Assembly (NCBI GenBank): GCA_019689635.1
Contig: JADGHB010000006.1
Location: 21,686-85,685, forward strand
Reading direction: 5' to 3'
DNA: 64,000 bases
Source of the DNA: Nevskia sp.
GTDB taxonomy: Bacteria; Pseudomonadota; Gammaproteobacteria; Nevskiales; Nevskiaceae
Positions 17,930-27,900 of the stretch are shown here, piece by piece (position 1 is the first letter of the stretch; each line of letters begins with the position of its first letter). The position numbers were made by a program, and so were the translations under genes. The notes beneath the pieces were generated by a model. That model was not told the DNA's origin. It saw only the letters and a program-made list of their open reading frames with translations, and searched no databases.

Positions 17930-18763
17930 ATGAGGCGCGCGCTGACCGCGGCGCTGTGCACGGCTGCGCTCGCGGCGCTCACCGCCTGCGCGAACACCGC
18001 CACCGTGACCCGCGGCGGCGGCCAGACCATCGCCCAGGCGCGGGCCGAACCGGCCAACGGTCCGAAGTATCGCATCGCCGTCGGCGCCATCATCGACAAG
18101 ACCGATCCCAAGGCCGAGGATTCGCTCGCCCAACAGCTGCTGGCGATGAACGCCGGGTTGCCGCAAGACCGTCAGCTCACCGCCGCCGCCGTCACCGAGG
18201 GCGTGCGCGACATGCTGGTGACCGAACTGTTCGACACCGGGCAGTTCATCGTGCTCGACCGCCAGAACCTCAACGAGGCGATGGTCGAGCAGGAGTTCTC
18301 GCAAGCGGCGCGCGCGGGCGAGGCCACCCGCATCCCCTTGGGGAACCTCGAAGGCGCGGAGTTGCTGGTGGTGGGCGCGATCACCGCCTTCGACGCGGGC
18401 GCTTCGGGCATGGCCTTGCCGATCCCGGTGCCGCTCGGGAGCTGGCGCAACGGTGTGGGTATTTTCAATCTCAGTTTCAAGCGCGGCTTCGTCGCCATGA
18501 ACCTGCGCGTGATCGACGTGGCCAGCGGCCGCATCGTCGCCGCCGAAACGGTGGAGGGACGCAACACCAGGTTCGGCCTCGATCTGGAAGGGCTGGCCGG
18601 CGGGCATTTCGGTTACGTGCCCTTGCCCAAGGGTCTGCTCGGCTATTTCCAGAACACGCCGGTGGAGGAAGCCTTGCAGAAGATGGTCACGGCGGCGGTC
18701 GCCAAAATCGCCGAGCAGAAACCGAGCAAGTCGCCGACCGCCGCCGTAAGCGGTGCCGGCTGA
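17930..18763 (+). CDS. CsgG/HfaB-family outer-membrane lipoprotein (second of a tandem pair)
   Basis: 277-residue precursor with lipobox LTAC (AALTACANTA). It repeats the layout of the preceding gene: KYRIAVGAIIDKTD, a MLVTELFDTGQFIVLDRQNLNE block (quoted in part), EGAELLVVGAITAF and VAMNLRVIDVASGRIVAAETV. It is longer than its neighbour by an insertion between the first two blocks (LLAMNAGLPQDRQLTAAA) and a Gly/Leu-rich stretch near the C terminus. The pair clearly arose by duplication and has diverged. It may form a hetero-oligomeric pore or periplasmic scaffold with its neighbour. The stop codon directly abuts the convergent dsbD stop with no intervening base. Confidence 0.86.
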   Translation: MRRALTAALCTAALAALTACANTATVTRGGGQTIAQARAEPANGPKYRIAVGAIIDKTDPKAEDSLAQQLLAMNAGLPQDRQLTAAAVTEGVRDMLVTELFDTGQFIVLDRQNLNEAMVEQEFSQAARAGEATRIPLGNLEGAELLVVGAITAFDAGASGMALPIPVPLGSWRNGVGIFNLSFKRGFVAMNLRVIDVASGRIVAAETVEGRNTRFGLDLEGLAGGHFGYVPLPKGLLGYFQNTPVEEALQKMVTAAVAKIAEQKPSKSPTAAVSGAG

Positions 18764-20854
18764 TCAGCTCGAAGGCAGTGCGTCGATGACGGCGGCAGGC
18801 GTCAGGAGCTGCGGCAACACCTCGGGTGCGCCGCCTTTGGGATACAGCAGGTACAGCGGCACGCCGGAGCGTCCGAAGCGCTGTAGCGTGGCGGTGATTT
18901 CGGGGTCGTAGCGCGTCCAGTCGCCCGTGAGCCACACCACGTCGTGCGCGGCGAAGGCCGCGCGCACCGCGTCGTTGTCGAGAGCGACGCGTTCGTTGAA
19001 CTTGCAGGTGAGGCACCAGTCGGCGGTGAAGTTGACGAACACGGTGCGCCCCTGGCTGCGCAGTTCTTGCAGTCGTTGTGGCGTGTAGCTTTCGTGGGCC
19101 GCGGCGGCCATCGGTGCCGGGGTCGCGGGGACCGCGCGCAACGGCGGCGCGGCGAGTAGCGCCAGGGCCGCCGCGAGCGCGGCGAGTTTCAGCGTCCCGG
19201 CCAGCGCGCCGCGGCGCGGCCACAGCCACAGGGCGAAGGCGAGCAGCACCAGCCCCACCGCAGCCAGCGCCATGCCGTCGCGCGAGGACAGACCGCCGAG
19301 CACCCACAGCAGCCAGGCGACGGAGAGATACAGCGGGAACGCCATGGCTTGCTTGAAGGTTTCCATCCAGGCGCCGGGCTTGGGCAGCCAGGCGCCGAGC
19401 CGCGGAAAGTAGCCCAGCAGCAGAAACGGCAGTGCCATGCCCAGACCCAGGGCGAGGAACACCGCGACGGCGATCGCCGGCGGCTGGGTCAGCGCATAAC
19501 CCAGCGCGGTGCCCATGAAGGGCACGGTACACGGCGTGGCCACCAGCACCGCCAAAACGCCGGTGAAAAACGAACCCCGGTATCCGCCGGTCGCCGCCAA
19601 CGACTGACCCACGCCCATCAGGCGCACGCCGAACTGCACCACGCCCGACATCGACAGCGCCATGGCGAACATCAGATAGGCCAGGGCCGCGACGAACACC
19701 GGCTGCTGCAACTGGAAGCCCCAGCCCACCGCGCGGCCGCCCGCGCGCAGCGCGAGCAAGGCCCCGGCCAGCGCCGCGAAGGCGAGCAGCACGCCGGCCG
19801 TGTAGGACAGCGCGTGCGCGCGCTGGCGCCGTGCCACCGCGCCGCGCGCTTCGATCAGGCTCACCGATTTGATCGACAACACCGGGAACACGCAGGGCAT
19901 CAGATTGAGGATCAGGCCACCGAGCAGCGCGAAGACCAGCGCCAGCCACAGTCCGACCTCGTTCGCGGGAGGCGCTGGCACCAGGGCCGGCGCCTGCGCG
20001 GCGGACGGCGGCACGGGCGTCACCGCGCCGGGCTGGGCATGGATCTCCCAGGCCTTGACGCTGTCGCCGTCGTGGACCACCAGCACGCCGTCCACCTGCG
20101 CCGGAGCCTTGAGGTAGGCCTCGTTGAGCTGTTGCGACAGGCGCAGCTCGCGGGCCGGATCGTTGTTCACCCGTTGCGGGGCGGAATGTTTGACCAGGTC
20201 ATTGGCGTAGGGAAAGAACTCGATGTCGCGTCCCGAGAGCTGGGCGCCTTCCACGCCCAGCGTGAAATCCCCGCCGCGGATGGCGAAGCGCACTTTCCAG
20301 TTCGCCGGCGCGGGTTGCGGAAGTTCGGCGCGCGCCTGGGCAAACGCGGGCTGCGTGCGCGGGTCCGGGGATGGCGTGCTGCCCGCCGCAATGACCGGCA
20401 GAGTCAGGGAAAGCTCGGCCGAACCGGGAATGCACACGTCCTTGCACACCAGCCAGCGCGCTTTGGCGCGCGCGGTGAGCGCCTGGCCGACCGGCCAGTC
20501 CGGCGGCACATGCAATGCCACCGGCAGCAGCGTTTCGCGGTCGTAGCCGTAGTTGACGATGTCGCCGAGGACCTCGCGATGCGGATACGGCCATTGCAGC
20601 GGTCCGGCGGCGACGCCCGGCGGCAGATTCCAGTCCAGCGCGGTCGGCAGTCCGGAGTCGCCCGGATTGCGCCAATAGATGTGCCAGCCCGCCTGCGGAA
20701 CGATGCGCAAGGCGAGCTCGTTGTCGGCGCCCGCGACGAGGCTTTGGTTTTCCGCCACCAGCTCGGCGGTGACGTGCTCGGTGCGCACTTCGTCGGCGGC
20801 TGCGGGCAGCAGCGCGGCGGCGATCCACAAAGCGGTATATGTTAGGTGGCGCAT
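18764..20854 (-). CDS. dsbD: Thiol:disulfide interchange protein DsbD (ScsB-like)
   Basis: Inner-membrane electron carrier that passes reducing power from cytoplasmic thioredoxin to periplasmic thiol proteins; 696 residues. Three parts are seen: a signal peptide and periplasmic N-terminal domain with the cysteine pair in CKDVCIPG, a membrane domain with eight hydrophobic segments and cysteines in LMPCVFPVLS and VATPCTVPFMG, and a C-terminal thioredoxin-like domain with ADWCLTCKFNE. The N-terminal domain is the type found in ScsB/DsbD-2 proteins, which in relatives reduce copper-stress or peroxide-defence partners. The gene is divergent from the DUF2845 gene, with a 207-base gap between them. 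Confidence 0.92.
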   Translation of the reverse strand: MRHLTYTALWIAAALLPAAADEVRTEHVTAELVAENQSLVAGADNELALRIVPQAGWHIYWRNPGDSGLPTALDWNLPPGVAAGPLQWPYPHREVLGDIVNYGYDRETLLPVALHVPPDWPVGQALTARAKARWLVCKDVCIPGSAELSLTLPVIAAGSTPSPDPRTQPAFAQARAELPQPAPANWKVRFAIRGGDFTLGVEGAQLSGRDIEFFPYANDLVKHSAPQRVNNDPARELRLSQQLNEAYLKAPAQVDGVLVVHDGDSVKAWEIHAQPGAVTPVPPSAAQAPALVPAPPANEVGLWLALVFALLGGLILNLMPCVFPVLSIKSVSLIEARGAVARRQRAHALSYTAGVLLAFAALAGALLALRAGGRAVGWGFQLQQPVFVAALAYLMFAMALSMSGVVQFGVRLMGVGQSLAATGGYRGSFFTGVLAVLVATPCTVPFMGTALGYALTQPPAIAVAVFLALGLGMALPFLLLGYFPRLGAWLPKPGAWMETFKQAMAFPLYLSVAWLLWVLGGLSSRDGMALAAVGLVLLAFALWLWPRRGALAGTLKLAALAAALALLAAPPLRAVPATPAPMAAAAHESYTPQRLQELRSQGRTVFVNFTADWCLTCKFNERVALDNDAVRAAFAAHDVVWLTGDWTRYDPEITATLQRFGRSGVPLYLLYPKGGAPEVLPQLLTPAAVIDALPSS

Positions 20855-21061
20855 GGGCGGCCGGTGCAGGATGGTGCGAAGTTTAACCCGCCTTCGTCAC
20901 GAGGTCGCCCGAAAATCCGAGGCTAGACTTGATGGAATCTACGCTTGCTGACCGTTGCAACCTGGGAAGGGCGTCTTCCCCGGATTTTCGGGCTGATCGG
21001 CACCGACCGCCGCCTCGACCGACGGGTGAGTGCTCGATCCCCTCATGACGGATGCGGGTTA

Positions 21062-21658
21062 ATGACCTTGTCGAAAGGGTGCAGTTCCGCGCTGCTCTTG
21101 TTGCTGGCCTTGTCCGGGCCTGCGGCGGGCGATGACGTCATGCGCTGCGGCTCGCGCCTGGTCAGCCGGGGCATGCCGACGGCCGAGGTGCGCGCCTTGT
21201 GCGGCGAGCCGGCCTACCGCGACGCCTGGTACGCGGCCTTGCCCTACGGCGGCTACGCCGCGGACATCGAGGTCTGGTACTACAACTTCGGGCCCAGTCA
21301 GTTGCTGCGCCTGCTCAAGTTCCGCAACGGCGAGCTGGAATCCATCGGCGCCGACGGCTATGGTTTCACGCCGCCGCCGCGGCCGGACTGCGGCCCCGGG
21401 GACATCCTGCCCGGCATGTCGAAATACCGGCTGCTGTCGAGCTGCGGCGAGCCCTTGAACAAGCGCGCCGAGGATCTCCTGGTACCGGTGCCGCCGCGGT
21501 CGGTGGAGGCGCTGGGCTACGGCGGTTATTACACGCCGGTGTACCGCGAGGAGTGGATCTACAACTTCGGCGCGCGTTATTTCCTGCGCAAGGTGATTCT
21601 GGAGAACGGGCGCGTGAGCGAGGTACGCGACGGAGAACGCGGCTTCGACACGCCCTGA
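21062..21658 (+). CDS. DUF2845 family periplasmic protein (two repeats)
   Basis: 198-residue secreted protein with a signal peptide (LLLLLALSGPAAGDD). The mature part contains two DUF2845 units, each opening with a Cys, a GM(S/P)xxxV/L helix and a Cys-Gly-Glu-Pro: RCGSRLVSRGMPTAEVRALC and, later, DCGPGDILPGMSKYRLLSSC. Each unit then has an aromatic WYYNFG or WIYNFG strand. The four cysteines probably form two disulfides. Function is unknown in the family. The ATG at 21062 was chosen because it opens the signal peptide; longer in-frame starts upstream run through the intergenic region. Confidence 0.8.
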   Translation: MTLSKGCSSALLLLLALSGPAAGDDVMRCGSRLVSRGMPTAEVRALCGEPAYRDAWYAALPYGGYAADIEVWYYNFGPSQLLRLLKFRNGELESIGADGYGFTPPPRPDCGPGDILPGMSKYRLLSSCGEPLNKRAEDLLVPVPPRSVEALGYGGYYTPVYREEWIYNFGARYFLRKVILENGRVSEVRDGERGFDTP

Positions 21659-21709
21659 ACCGGCGTGGCCCGATAGAATGGGCGCTCGCGAAAAAACAGG
21701 GAGTCCGCG

Positions 21710-22894
21710 ATGAACGCGCAACGCCCGTACGATCTCATCCTGTTCGGCGCCACCGGTTACACCGGCGGATTGACCGCGGAATATCTGGCGCAGCACGCGC
21801 CGCCCGAGACGCGCTGGGCACTGGCCGGCCGCAACCGCGCCAAACTGGAGGCGGTACGCGCGCGGCTGGCCGCGCTCAACCCGGCGTGCGCGGGCCTCGA
21901 GCTGCTGGCGGCCGATTCCAGCGACGCCGACGGACTGCTGCGGTTGGCGCAGTCTGCGCGCGTCCTGGTGAGCACGGTCGGCCCCTACATCCTGCACGGC
22001 GCGCCCCTGGTCGCCGCCTGCGCGCGGGCCGGCACGCATTACGCCGATCTCACCGGCGAACCGGAGTTCGTCGACCGCATGTGGCTGGCGCACCACGCCG
22101 AGGCCGAGAACAGCGGCGCCAAGCTGGTGCACTGCTGCGGCTTCGACAGCATTCCGCACGACCTGGGCGTGTATTACACCGTGCAGCAACTGCCGCCGGG
22201 CGTGCCCTTGCAGGTGGAAGGCTACGTGCGCGCGCGCGGGCAATTCTCCGCCGGCACCTATCACTCCGCGATCAATGCCTTCGCGCGCCTGCGCCAGTAC
22301 CGGCAAGTGCGCCAGGAACGCCGCGCGCGCGAGCGCTGGCCGGACGAGCGCCGCATCGGCTCCACGGCCCAGCGCATCCGTTATGACCGCGAGCTGGGGT
22401 GCTGGCTGGTGCCGTTTCCGACCATCGACCCGCAGGTGGTGCGCCGTTCGGCGGCGCTGCTGGAACGCTACGGGCCGGATTTCCGTTACGGTCACTACGT
22501 GCAGGTGAAAAAGTTCGCCAATGTCGCGGCGCTGCTCGGCGGCGCCGGCGCGCTGCTGGCGCTGGCGCAACTGCCCCCCGCGCGGCGCTGGCTTCTGGGG
22601 CGTAAATCCTCGGGCGAAGGACCGACGCCGGAGCAGCGCGCGCGCGGCAAATTCAGCGTACGTTTCGTCGGCCGCGGCGGCGGCGTGCGGGTGGTGACCG
22701 AGGTCAGCGGCGGCGATCCCGGCTACGGAGAGACCGCCAAGATGCTCTGCGAATCCGCACTGTGTCTGGCTTTCGATCCGCTCCCGCCGCGCGCGGGCCA
22801 GCTTACGCCGGCGGCAGCCATGGGCGAGGCCTTGCTCGCGCGCTTGCAGAGGGCGGGGATCCGTTTCGAGGTGCTGGAGAACGTCCGGGAATGA
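21710..22894 (+). CDS. Saccharopine dehydrogenase-like NAD(P)-binding oxidoreductase
   Basis: 394-residue protein of the SCCPDH / trans-acting enoyl-reductase family. The N-terminal Rossmann fold is clear (YDLILFGATGYTGGLTAEYL), followed by WALAGRNRAKLE and VLVSTVGPYILHGAPLV. HCCGFDSIPHDLGVYY is another family hallmark. Mycobacterial relatives act in trans as enoyl reductases on polyketide synthases; the bacterial members outside that group have no proven substrate. Its stop overlaps the start of the DUF423 gene by four bases (ATGA), so the two are translationally coupled. Confidence 0.85.
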   Translation: MNAQRPYDLILFGATGYTGGLTAEYLAQHAPPETRWALAGRNRAKLEAVRARLAALNPACAGLELLAADSSDADGLLRLAQSARVLVSTVGPYILHGAPLVAACARAGTHYADLTGEPEFVDRMWLAHHAEAENSGAKLVHCCGFDSIPHDLGVYYTVQQLPPGVPLQVEGYVRARGQFSAGTYHSAINAFARLRQYRQVRQERRARERWPDERRIGSTAQRIRYDRELGCWLVPFPTIDPQVVRRSAALLERYGPDFRYGHYVQVKKFANVAALLGGAGALLALAQLPPARRWLLGRKSSGEGPTPEQRARGKFSVRFVGRGGGVRVVTEVSGGDPGYGETAKMLCESALCLAFDPLPPRAGQLTPAAAMGEALLARLQRAGIRFEVLENVRE

Positions 22895-23271
22895 ACGCGG
22901 CGCGCGCGTTTCTCGCGCTGGGCGCGGCCGCCGGTTTGCTCGGGGTCGCGCTTGGCGCTTTCGGCGCCCATGCCCTGCGCGCGCGGTTCGACGCCCAGTC
23001 GCTGGCGGTTTACCACACCGCGGTGCAGTACCAGTTCTACCACGCGGCCGCGCTGCTCGCGGTGGGCCTGTGGGCCGCGCTGCGGCCGACGCCCGCGGTG
23101 AATTTCGCCGGCGCCTGTTTCGCCTTGGGGATTCTGCTGTTCTGCGGCAGCCTGTATGTGCTCGTCCTGAGCGGCGCGCGCTGGCTCGGTGTCGTCACGC
23201 CGATCGGCGGCGTGCTGTTCCTGCTCGGCTGGGGGGCGCTGCTCTACGCCGCCGCGGCGTTCAAGCGCTAA
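22891..23271 (+). CDS. DUF423 family small inner-membrane protein
   Basis: 126-residue protein with four hydrophobic segments, matching the YgdD/DUF423 family. The N-terminal LGVALGAFGAHALR and the YHTAVQYQFYHAAALL helix are its signatures. Function is unknown. It starts inside the stop codon of the upstream oxidoreductase and converges after two bases with the response-regulator gene. Confidence 0.88.
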   Translation: MNAARAFLALGAAAGLLGVALGAFGAHALRARFDAQSLAVYHTAVQYQFYHAAALLAVGLWAALRPTPAVNFAGACFALGILLFCGSLYVLVLSGARWLGVVTPIGGVLFLLGWGALLYAAAAFKR

Positions 23272-23273
23272 AG

Positions 23274-24218
23274 CTAAGCCCGCGCCGCGTTGCGTTTGAG
23301 CGCGTGCAGGATCGAATCGGCGAGCTGACTCGAGATGCGTGCGGCGGCGTTCATCACCGCGCGTTCGGCCACCGCGTGCGCTTCCTCCACCACCGCTTGG
23401 CGCAGGCTGGCGGCGAGCTGGTCGAGACGCTGGTCCTGCGCGCGGATGCGCTCGTCGAAGCCCGCGCGCAGACGCTCGAGTTGGGTTTCGAGCTGTTGCA
23501 GCACGGCGTCGAGCTGGAGTTCGACCGCGCGCGTGGCCAGCTCGCGCAGGCATTCTTCGTCGCGCACGCCGGCGGCGGCGAGATGCGTGAGCTGGGCCTT
23601 GATCTCCGCCACCTGGACGTACCAGTCCTGGGTGATGCCGCGCAAGCGCGCGTCCAGGGTTTCGCGCAGCCGCTCCAGTTCCCGGGCGGATGCGGCGCCC
23701 GGTCCGGGCACTGCTTCGCGCGGCGTCTCCGGATCCAGGGCGGGCAGCGCGTCGCGCAGATTCCTCATCACCGCCTGCTCGATGGTCACTTCCGGTTCGC
23801 GGATCGGCAGCACCTTGGACGACGACGGAGCGGGAGACGCCGGTCCGTGGAGCCGCTCCAGACGCTCCAGGACCGCGCGGATCTGCTCGGCGCTGGCCGG
23901 CTTGGGCAGCACTTCGGCGGCGCCGGCGGCGCGCGCGCGGCGCACGAATTCGTCCCCTTCGTTGGACGAACACAGCACCACCGGCAGGCCGGCGGTGCGC
24001 GGATTGCGCTGGAGTTCGCGCAGGGCCTCGAAGCCATCGCAGCCCGGCATCAGGTGATCGAGGAACACCACGTCCGGGCGCTGGCTGCGTAGCATGAGAT
24101 AGGCGTCGTCGGCGCTTTCCGCGGTATCGACGCGGTAGCCGAAACTTTCCAGCGCCTTGCGCAGGGCAAAGCGCGCGGACTTGGAATCGTCCACCACCAG
24201 CGCGGTTTTCGTCCCCAT
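23274..24218 (-). CDS. Orphan receiver-domain protein with long C-terminal coiled coil
   Basis: 314 residues. An N-terminal CheY-like receiver (residues 5-125) has all key positions: the acidic pair in LVVDDSKSARF, phosphoacceptor Asp in VVFLDHLMPG, the Ser in VLCSSNEGDE and the Lys in EVLPKPAS. A Pro/Ser-rich linker leads to about 170 residues of Glu/Leu/Arg-rich heptads (for example LERLRETLDARLRG and LQQLETQLERLRAGF), predicted as a long coiled coil with no known output domain. No histidine kinase is adjacent. A strong GGGAGGC Shine-Dalgarno lies before ATG 24218. It probably works through protein-protein contact, for example in polarity or motility control. Confidence 0.83.
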   Translation of the reverse strand: MGTKTALVVDDSKSARFALRKALESFGYRVDTAESADDAYLMLRSQRPDVVFLDHLMPGCDGFEALRELQRNPRTAGLPVVLCSSNEGDEFVRRARAAGAAEVLPKPASAEQIRAVLERLERLHGPASPAPSSSKVLPIREPEVTIEQAVMRNLRDALPALDPETPREAVPGPGAASARELERLRETLDARLRGITQDWYVQVAEIKAQLTHLAAAGVRDEECLRELATRAVELQLDAVLQQLETQLERLRAGFDERIRAQDQRLDQLAASLRQAVVEEAHAVAERAVMNAAARISSQLADSILHALKRNAARA

Positions 24219-24286
24219 GCTCCGCCTCCCTTGCAGATCGGATGGGGAATCTAGCACCGTTTGTGGGGCTTGCGGTACTCCGCGGT

Positions 24287-24847
24287 TCAGCGGCTCGGAC
24301 CCGTAATCCATTGCGCGGCCCCGGCGGCATCGTCGACCGCCTGCTCGAGATCGCGCAGCGCCTCCGGCGCGCCGCGACAACCCTCGTCGTGCGCGATGTG
24401 CCAGCCACGGCCGTCGAGAACGACGTCCAGCCGGACCACGGGCATGTCGCTGGTCCACAGACCGCAAGCCGGCGTGCCGCGGAGATAGTCGCCGGCGAGC
24501 GCTGCGGTTTGCGGCTGCGCCAGACGCGCGTGCAGCGCGGCGAGTTTTTGTGGATCCGCGCGCCCCTGCCGTGTGCCGACGACGGCGACGTGGCGATAGC
24601 CCGAGTAGTCCACGCGGCCGTCGGCGTGCAGCGTCAGCTCATAAACCGGGCAAGGGCCCAGGCAGGCGCCGCGCCGCAGACGCACCGTGAAATCGAAATC
24701 CTCGGCGGCGGGGTCCAGATCCGGTTGCGTCAGGCGCCGGACGTGTCCGGCGTCGCCGAAGACGCGGGCTTGCGCAGCGGGCGTCGGCGGAGCGGGCGTG
24801 CGGGCCGCGCAGGCGATCAGGGCCAGGCCGCAGAGCGGCGCCAGCAT
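24287..24847 (-). CDS. DUF6438-like lipoprotein
   Basis: About 186 residues. The start at 24847 gives MLAPLCGLALIAC, a compact lipoprotein signal with lipobox LIAC; an ATG at 24868 would add seven residues. The mature part carries RLRRGACLGPCPVYELTLHA (GxCxGxCPxY) followed by DGRVDYSGYRHV, the hallmark of DUF6438 proteins, and later a second Cys pair (ACGLW and EGCRG). Function is unknown. It lies between the response-regulator gene and the large protease gene on the same strand. Confidence 0.75.
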   Translation of the reverse strand: MLAPLCGLALIACAARTPAPPTPAAQARVFGDAGHVRRLTQPDLDPAAEDFDFTVRLRRGACLGPCPVYELTLHADGRVDYSGYRHVAVVGTRQGRADPQKLAALHARLAQPQTAALAGDYLRGTPACGLWTSDMPVVRLDVVLDGRGWHIAHDEGCRGAPEALRDLEQAVDDAAGAAQWITGPSR

Positions 24848-24935
24848 CTCAGGTGAACGGACGTGCACGGCTTGCGAGCGACGGGCGGGCGCCCGGAGCG
24901 CCGTGCGGCGCTCCGGGCGTCGAAGCTCGTGAAAC

Positions 24936-27900
24936 TCAGCGCGACCGTCTGCGGCGCAAGACGGCCGCGGCGAGACCCGCCAGGAGCAAGCCGGGCGCGA
25001 AGCCGCCGCCGCCGGGGGCCGGCGTGACCTTCACGTTCACCGTGTCGGGCTGATCCGAGGTGTGGCCGTACTGGTCGGTGACCGACAAGGAGAACGTGTA
25101 AGTCCCCGTCTTGTCGGCTTTGAAGCTGGGCATGACCGCGCTCGCGTCGGACAGCGTCACGGGCGGGCCCGCGGTCTGGGTCCAGGCGTAGCTCAGCGTG
25201 CCTTGGTACGGATCGCTCGAACCGCTGCCGTCCAAGGTGACGAGCTTGCCCTGCTCGCGCGTCTGGTCCGGGCCGGCGTCGGCGACCGGATTCTTGAGGC
25301 TCGCGCCGGCGTCGTCCACGGTGGCGCTGAAGGGCAGGTTGGTGATGCCGGTGATCTCGATGTTGTCCACCACCCAGCCCAGCACAGCGCTGGCTTCGTC
25401 GCTGGTTTCGCGGAAGCGCAGGCGCACGCTCTTGCCCGCGAACGCGGTTCCGAAGTCGAGCACCAGGTGTTCCAGCACCGGATTGTTGGGATCCTCGTTG
25501 GCGTCGACGAAACCCGGATGGCAGGAATCGGGATCGGTGCCCGGACCGGTGCAGCCGTCGGTCGGATCGAAGCTGCCATCCCGGTGCAGCGACAGCACAT
25601 AGCCGTTGTAGCCGCTGCCGCTGGTGAGCTGAGCGCCGATGGCGGGGTCGAACACGTCGGTCCAGGTCTGGCCGCCGTCCTGGCTCAGCTCGATCACGCC
25701 GCCGTCGTAACCGAAGGCGTTGTTGCTGCCGTCGTAGCCGGCGAATTCGAAGGCGAAGAAGTGATCGAAGGCGACCGTGAAATCCGTCGTGCCGACGACC
25801 AGCGCCGGCGTGACCAGGCGGATGTCGGAGGGGTGGTCGTTGTCCGGGCCGAACCAGGCGTTGCCGGAAGTCTGCTGATCCACGAACAGTCCGGTGGTGT
25901 CTGCGATCTGCCAGCCTGGACCGCTGCCGGCGCTGTCGTCCTCGTCGAGCGTCCAGTCGTGCTGATTGGCGAGCACGTCGGAGATGTCGTCGAGCGCCGA
26001 AGCGGGCTGTTCATCGTAATTGACCACGGTGTCGAACTCCGCGCCCAGCGCGGCGATGCCGCTGCCGTCGGCGGGGAAGGTGCCGCTTTGCGGATCGTTC
26101 GCTTGCGGGAACGCGAGCGTGAGGGCCAGGTTCTCCGCGGTGGTCGCCTGGTTGAGCGTGACGAGCAGGCTGACCTGCGCGGTTTCGCCGACCTTCAAAC
26201 TCGGCACGGTGAGCGCGCCGCCATTGGCGAGCGTCACGTCGATGCTCTTGCCCTGGTCCGGCGTGCTGGCCGTCACCGTGCCGGTCACCGGAGCCGACAT
26301 GTCGCTGGTGCCGTTGTTGACGAAAGTGAAGGTCAAGCGCGCGGTCTCGCCGGCATCGAGCACGCCGTCGCCGTCGGTGTCGCCGAGGTGGCTGGCGTCG
26401 GGCAGGCCGGAGAAGTCGAGCTTCGCATCGCTGACTTCCACGCCCGCGGCGAGGGCGACGTTGCTTTCCTGAATGTGTGTGACGTCGGGGTTGGCGACGT
26501 CGCCATTGCTGGGATCGGCGCGGTCGGGACCCACCGCGTCCACGCCCATGCCGCGCTTGGCGAAAGCCTGCGCCATGAGCGCGTAATCCCCGGCGTCCGT
26601 GGCGCGTGCCGCCGCCAGCAGCGCGTCGCGCGCCTCCAGCATGGTCGGGTTCACCGGGGTCATTTTCAGGCCCTCGATGATGTAGTCCTGCATGCGGGAA
26701 CGTGCCTGCGCGAAGTTATAACGCGGGTCGTTGAGCAGGGCGGCGTAGATTTCCCAGAGTACCGTGCACCACACCTCGCCGGTGTTGTGGACTTCGGAGT
26801 TGTCGGCGCCGCTGGGGTCGCCGTTGAGCGGCACCCCGGAAGGCAGCGTCTGGTGGTCGGCGATGTCCTTGAAGGTCAGCGGATCGACGCTGAGATCGGT
26901 GGAATAGGGATAGCGCCGGATGCCGAAGTACTGCGGCGCGGTCACGTACAGCGACAAGGGATAAGCGCCCTGGTAGTGATCGTTGCCGCTAACCGCCCGG
27001 TCCTCTGGCCGCACGGTGAGCAGCATGGCGTCGAAGTCGCTCCAGCCCTCGCCCATGCCGCCGGCTTGCTGGGTGTTCAGGCCCAGCGCGTCGCCGACCA
27101 GGCGGTTGCTGACGTAGTGGAAGAATTCATGGGCGATGATCTGGATGTCCATGGTGCCGTCGCGGTCGGGTGCGAAGGCGAGTTTCATATGCGCCGTGAC
27201 GGTACCGCCGCCCAGCGCGGTCTTGAGCGTGGCGCCGTCGCTTTGGGTGATCGAGAGCGTGCCGATGCTGATCGTGTCGGTGATGCTGGAATCATCGCCC
27301 AGACCGATCGGCGGTTCGCTGCGGTTGTCGGCGACGATCACCCCCACGGCGCCGGCGTTCTGGGCGTTCAGCGTTTTGGTTTTGAAGGTGCAGGCGCCCC
27401 GGTCCACCAGCGCGATCTTGCCGCTGAGGTCGTTGGCGGCCGGATTGCAGCCGTCGGTGGCGCCACCGGAATCCTGCATCAGCGCCACATCCGCGGTGAC
27501 GTCGAAATTGCGTGGTCCGTAAGCGGCCGTGCCGAATTGCAGCGCGCCGATCGAGGCGGGCTGGGTGATGGTCAGCGTGCTGGTGGAAAGCTGCGGGCCG
27601 TCCCACAGGAACATGCGCTGGATCGGGGAGCCACCGTCCGGGGGCGTGGACATGTTGGCATTGTTGCGGCCGCTGTCATCCTGCGCCTGCGCCTGGATCG
27701 GGTCGCCCTCGACGCCGCCGCGGCCGTAGTTGTCTGCCTGCGCGTTGCCGGCCGCCTCGGTCAGGCCGTGGTCGTACCAGAAGTCGTGCAGCCAGTTGTC
27801 CACGAAAAACTGGTTGACGATGGCCGCCTGGCGCTGGCTGGCGGTGGTCGGGTCGGTGTCGATGGTGTAGGGGTAGTCGAAGGTGTTCGCGCTGCTGACC

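Noticed and set aside
17177..18607. Upstream extension of the isoaspartyl peptidase frame over the CsgG-like genes
   Set aside because: The extension is antisense to two lipoproteins with clear signals, and the family N terminus begins at 17176.
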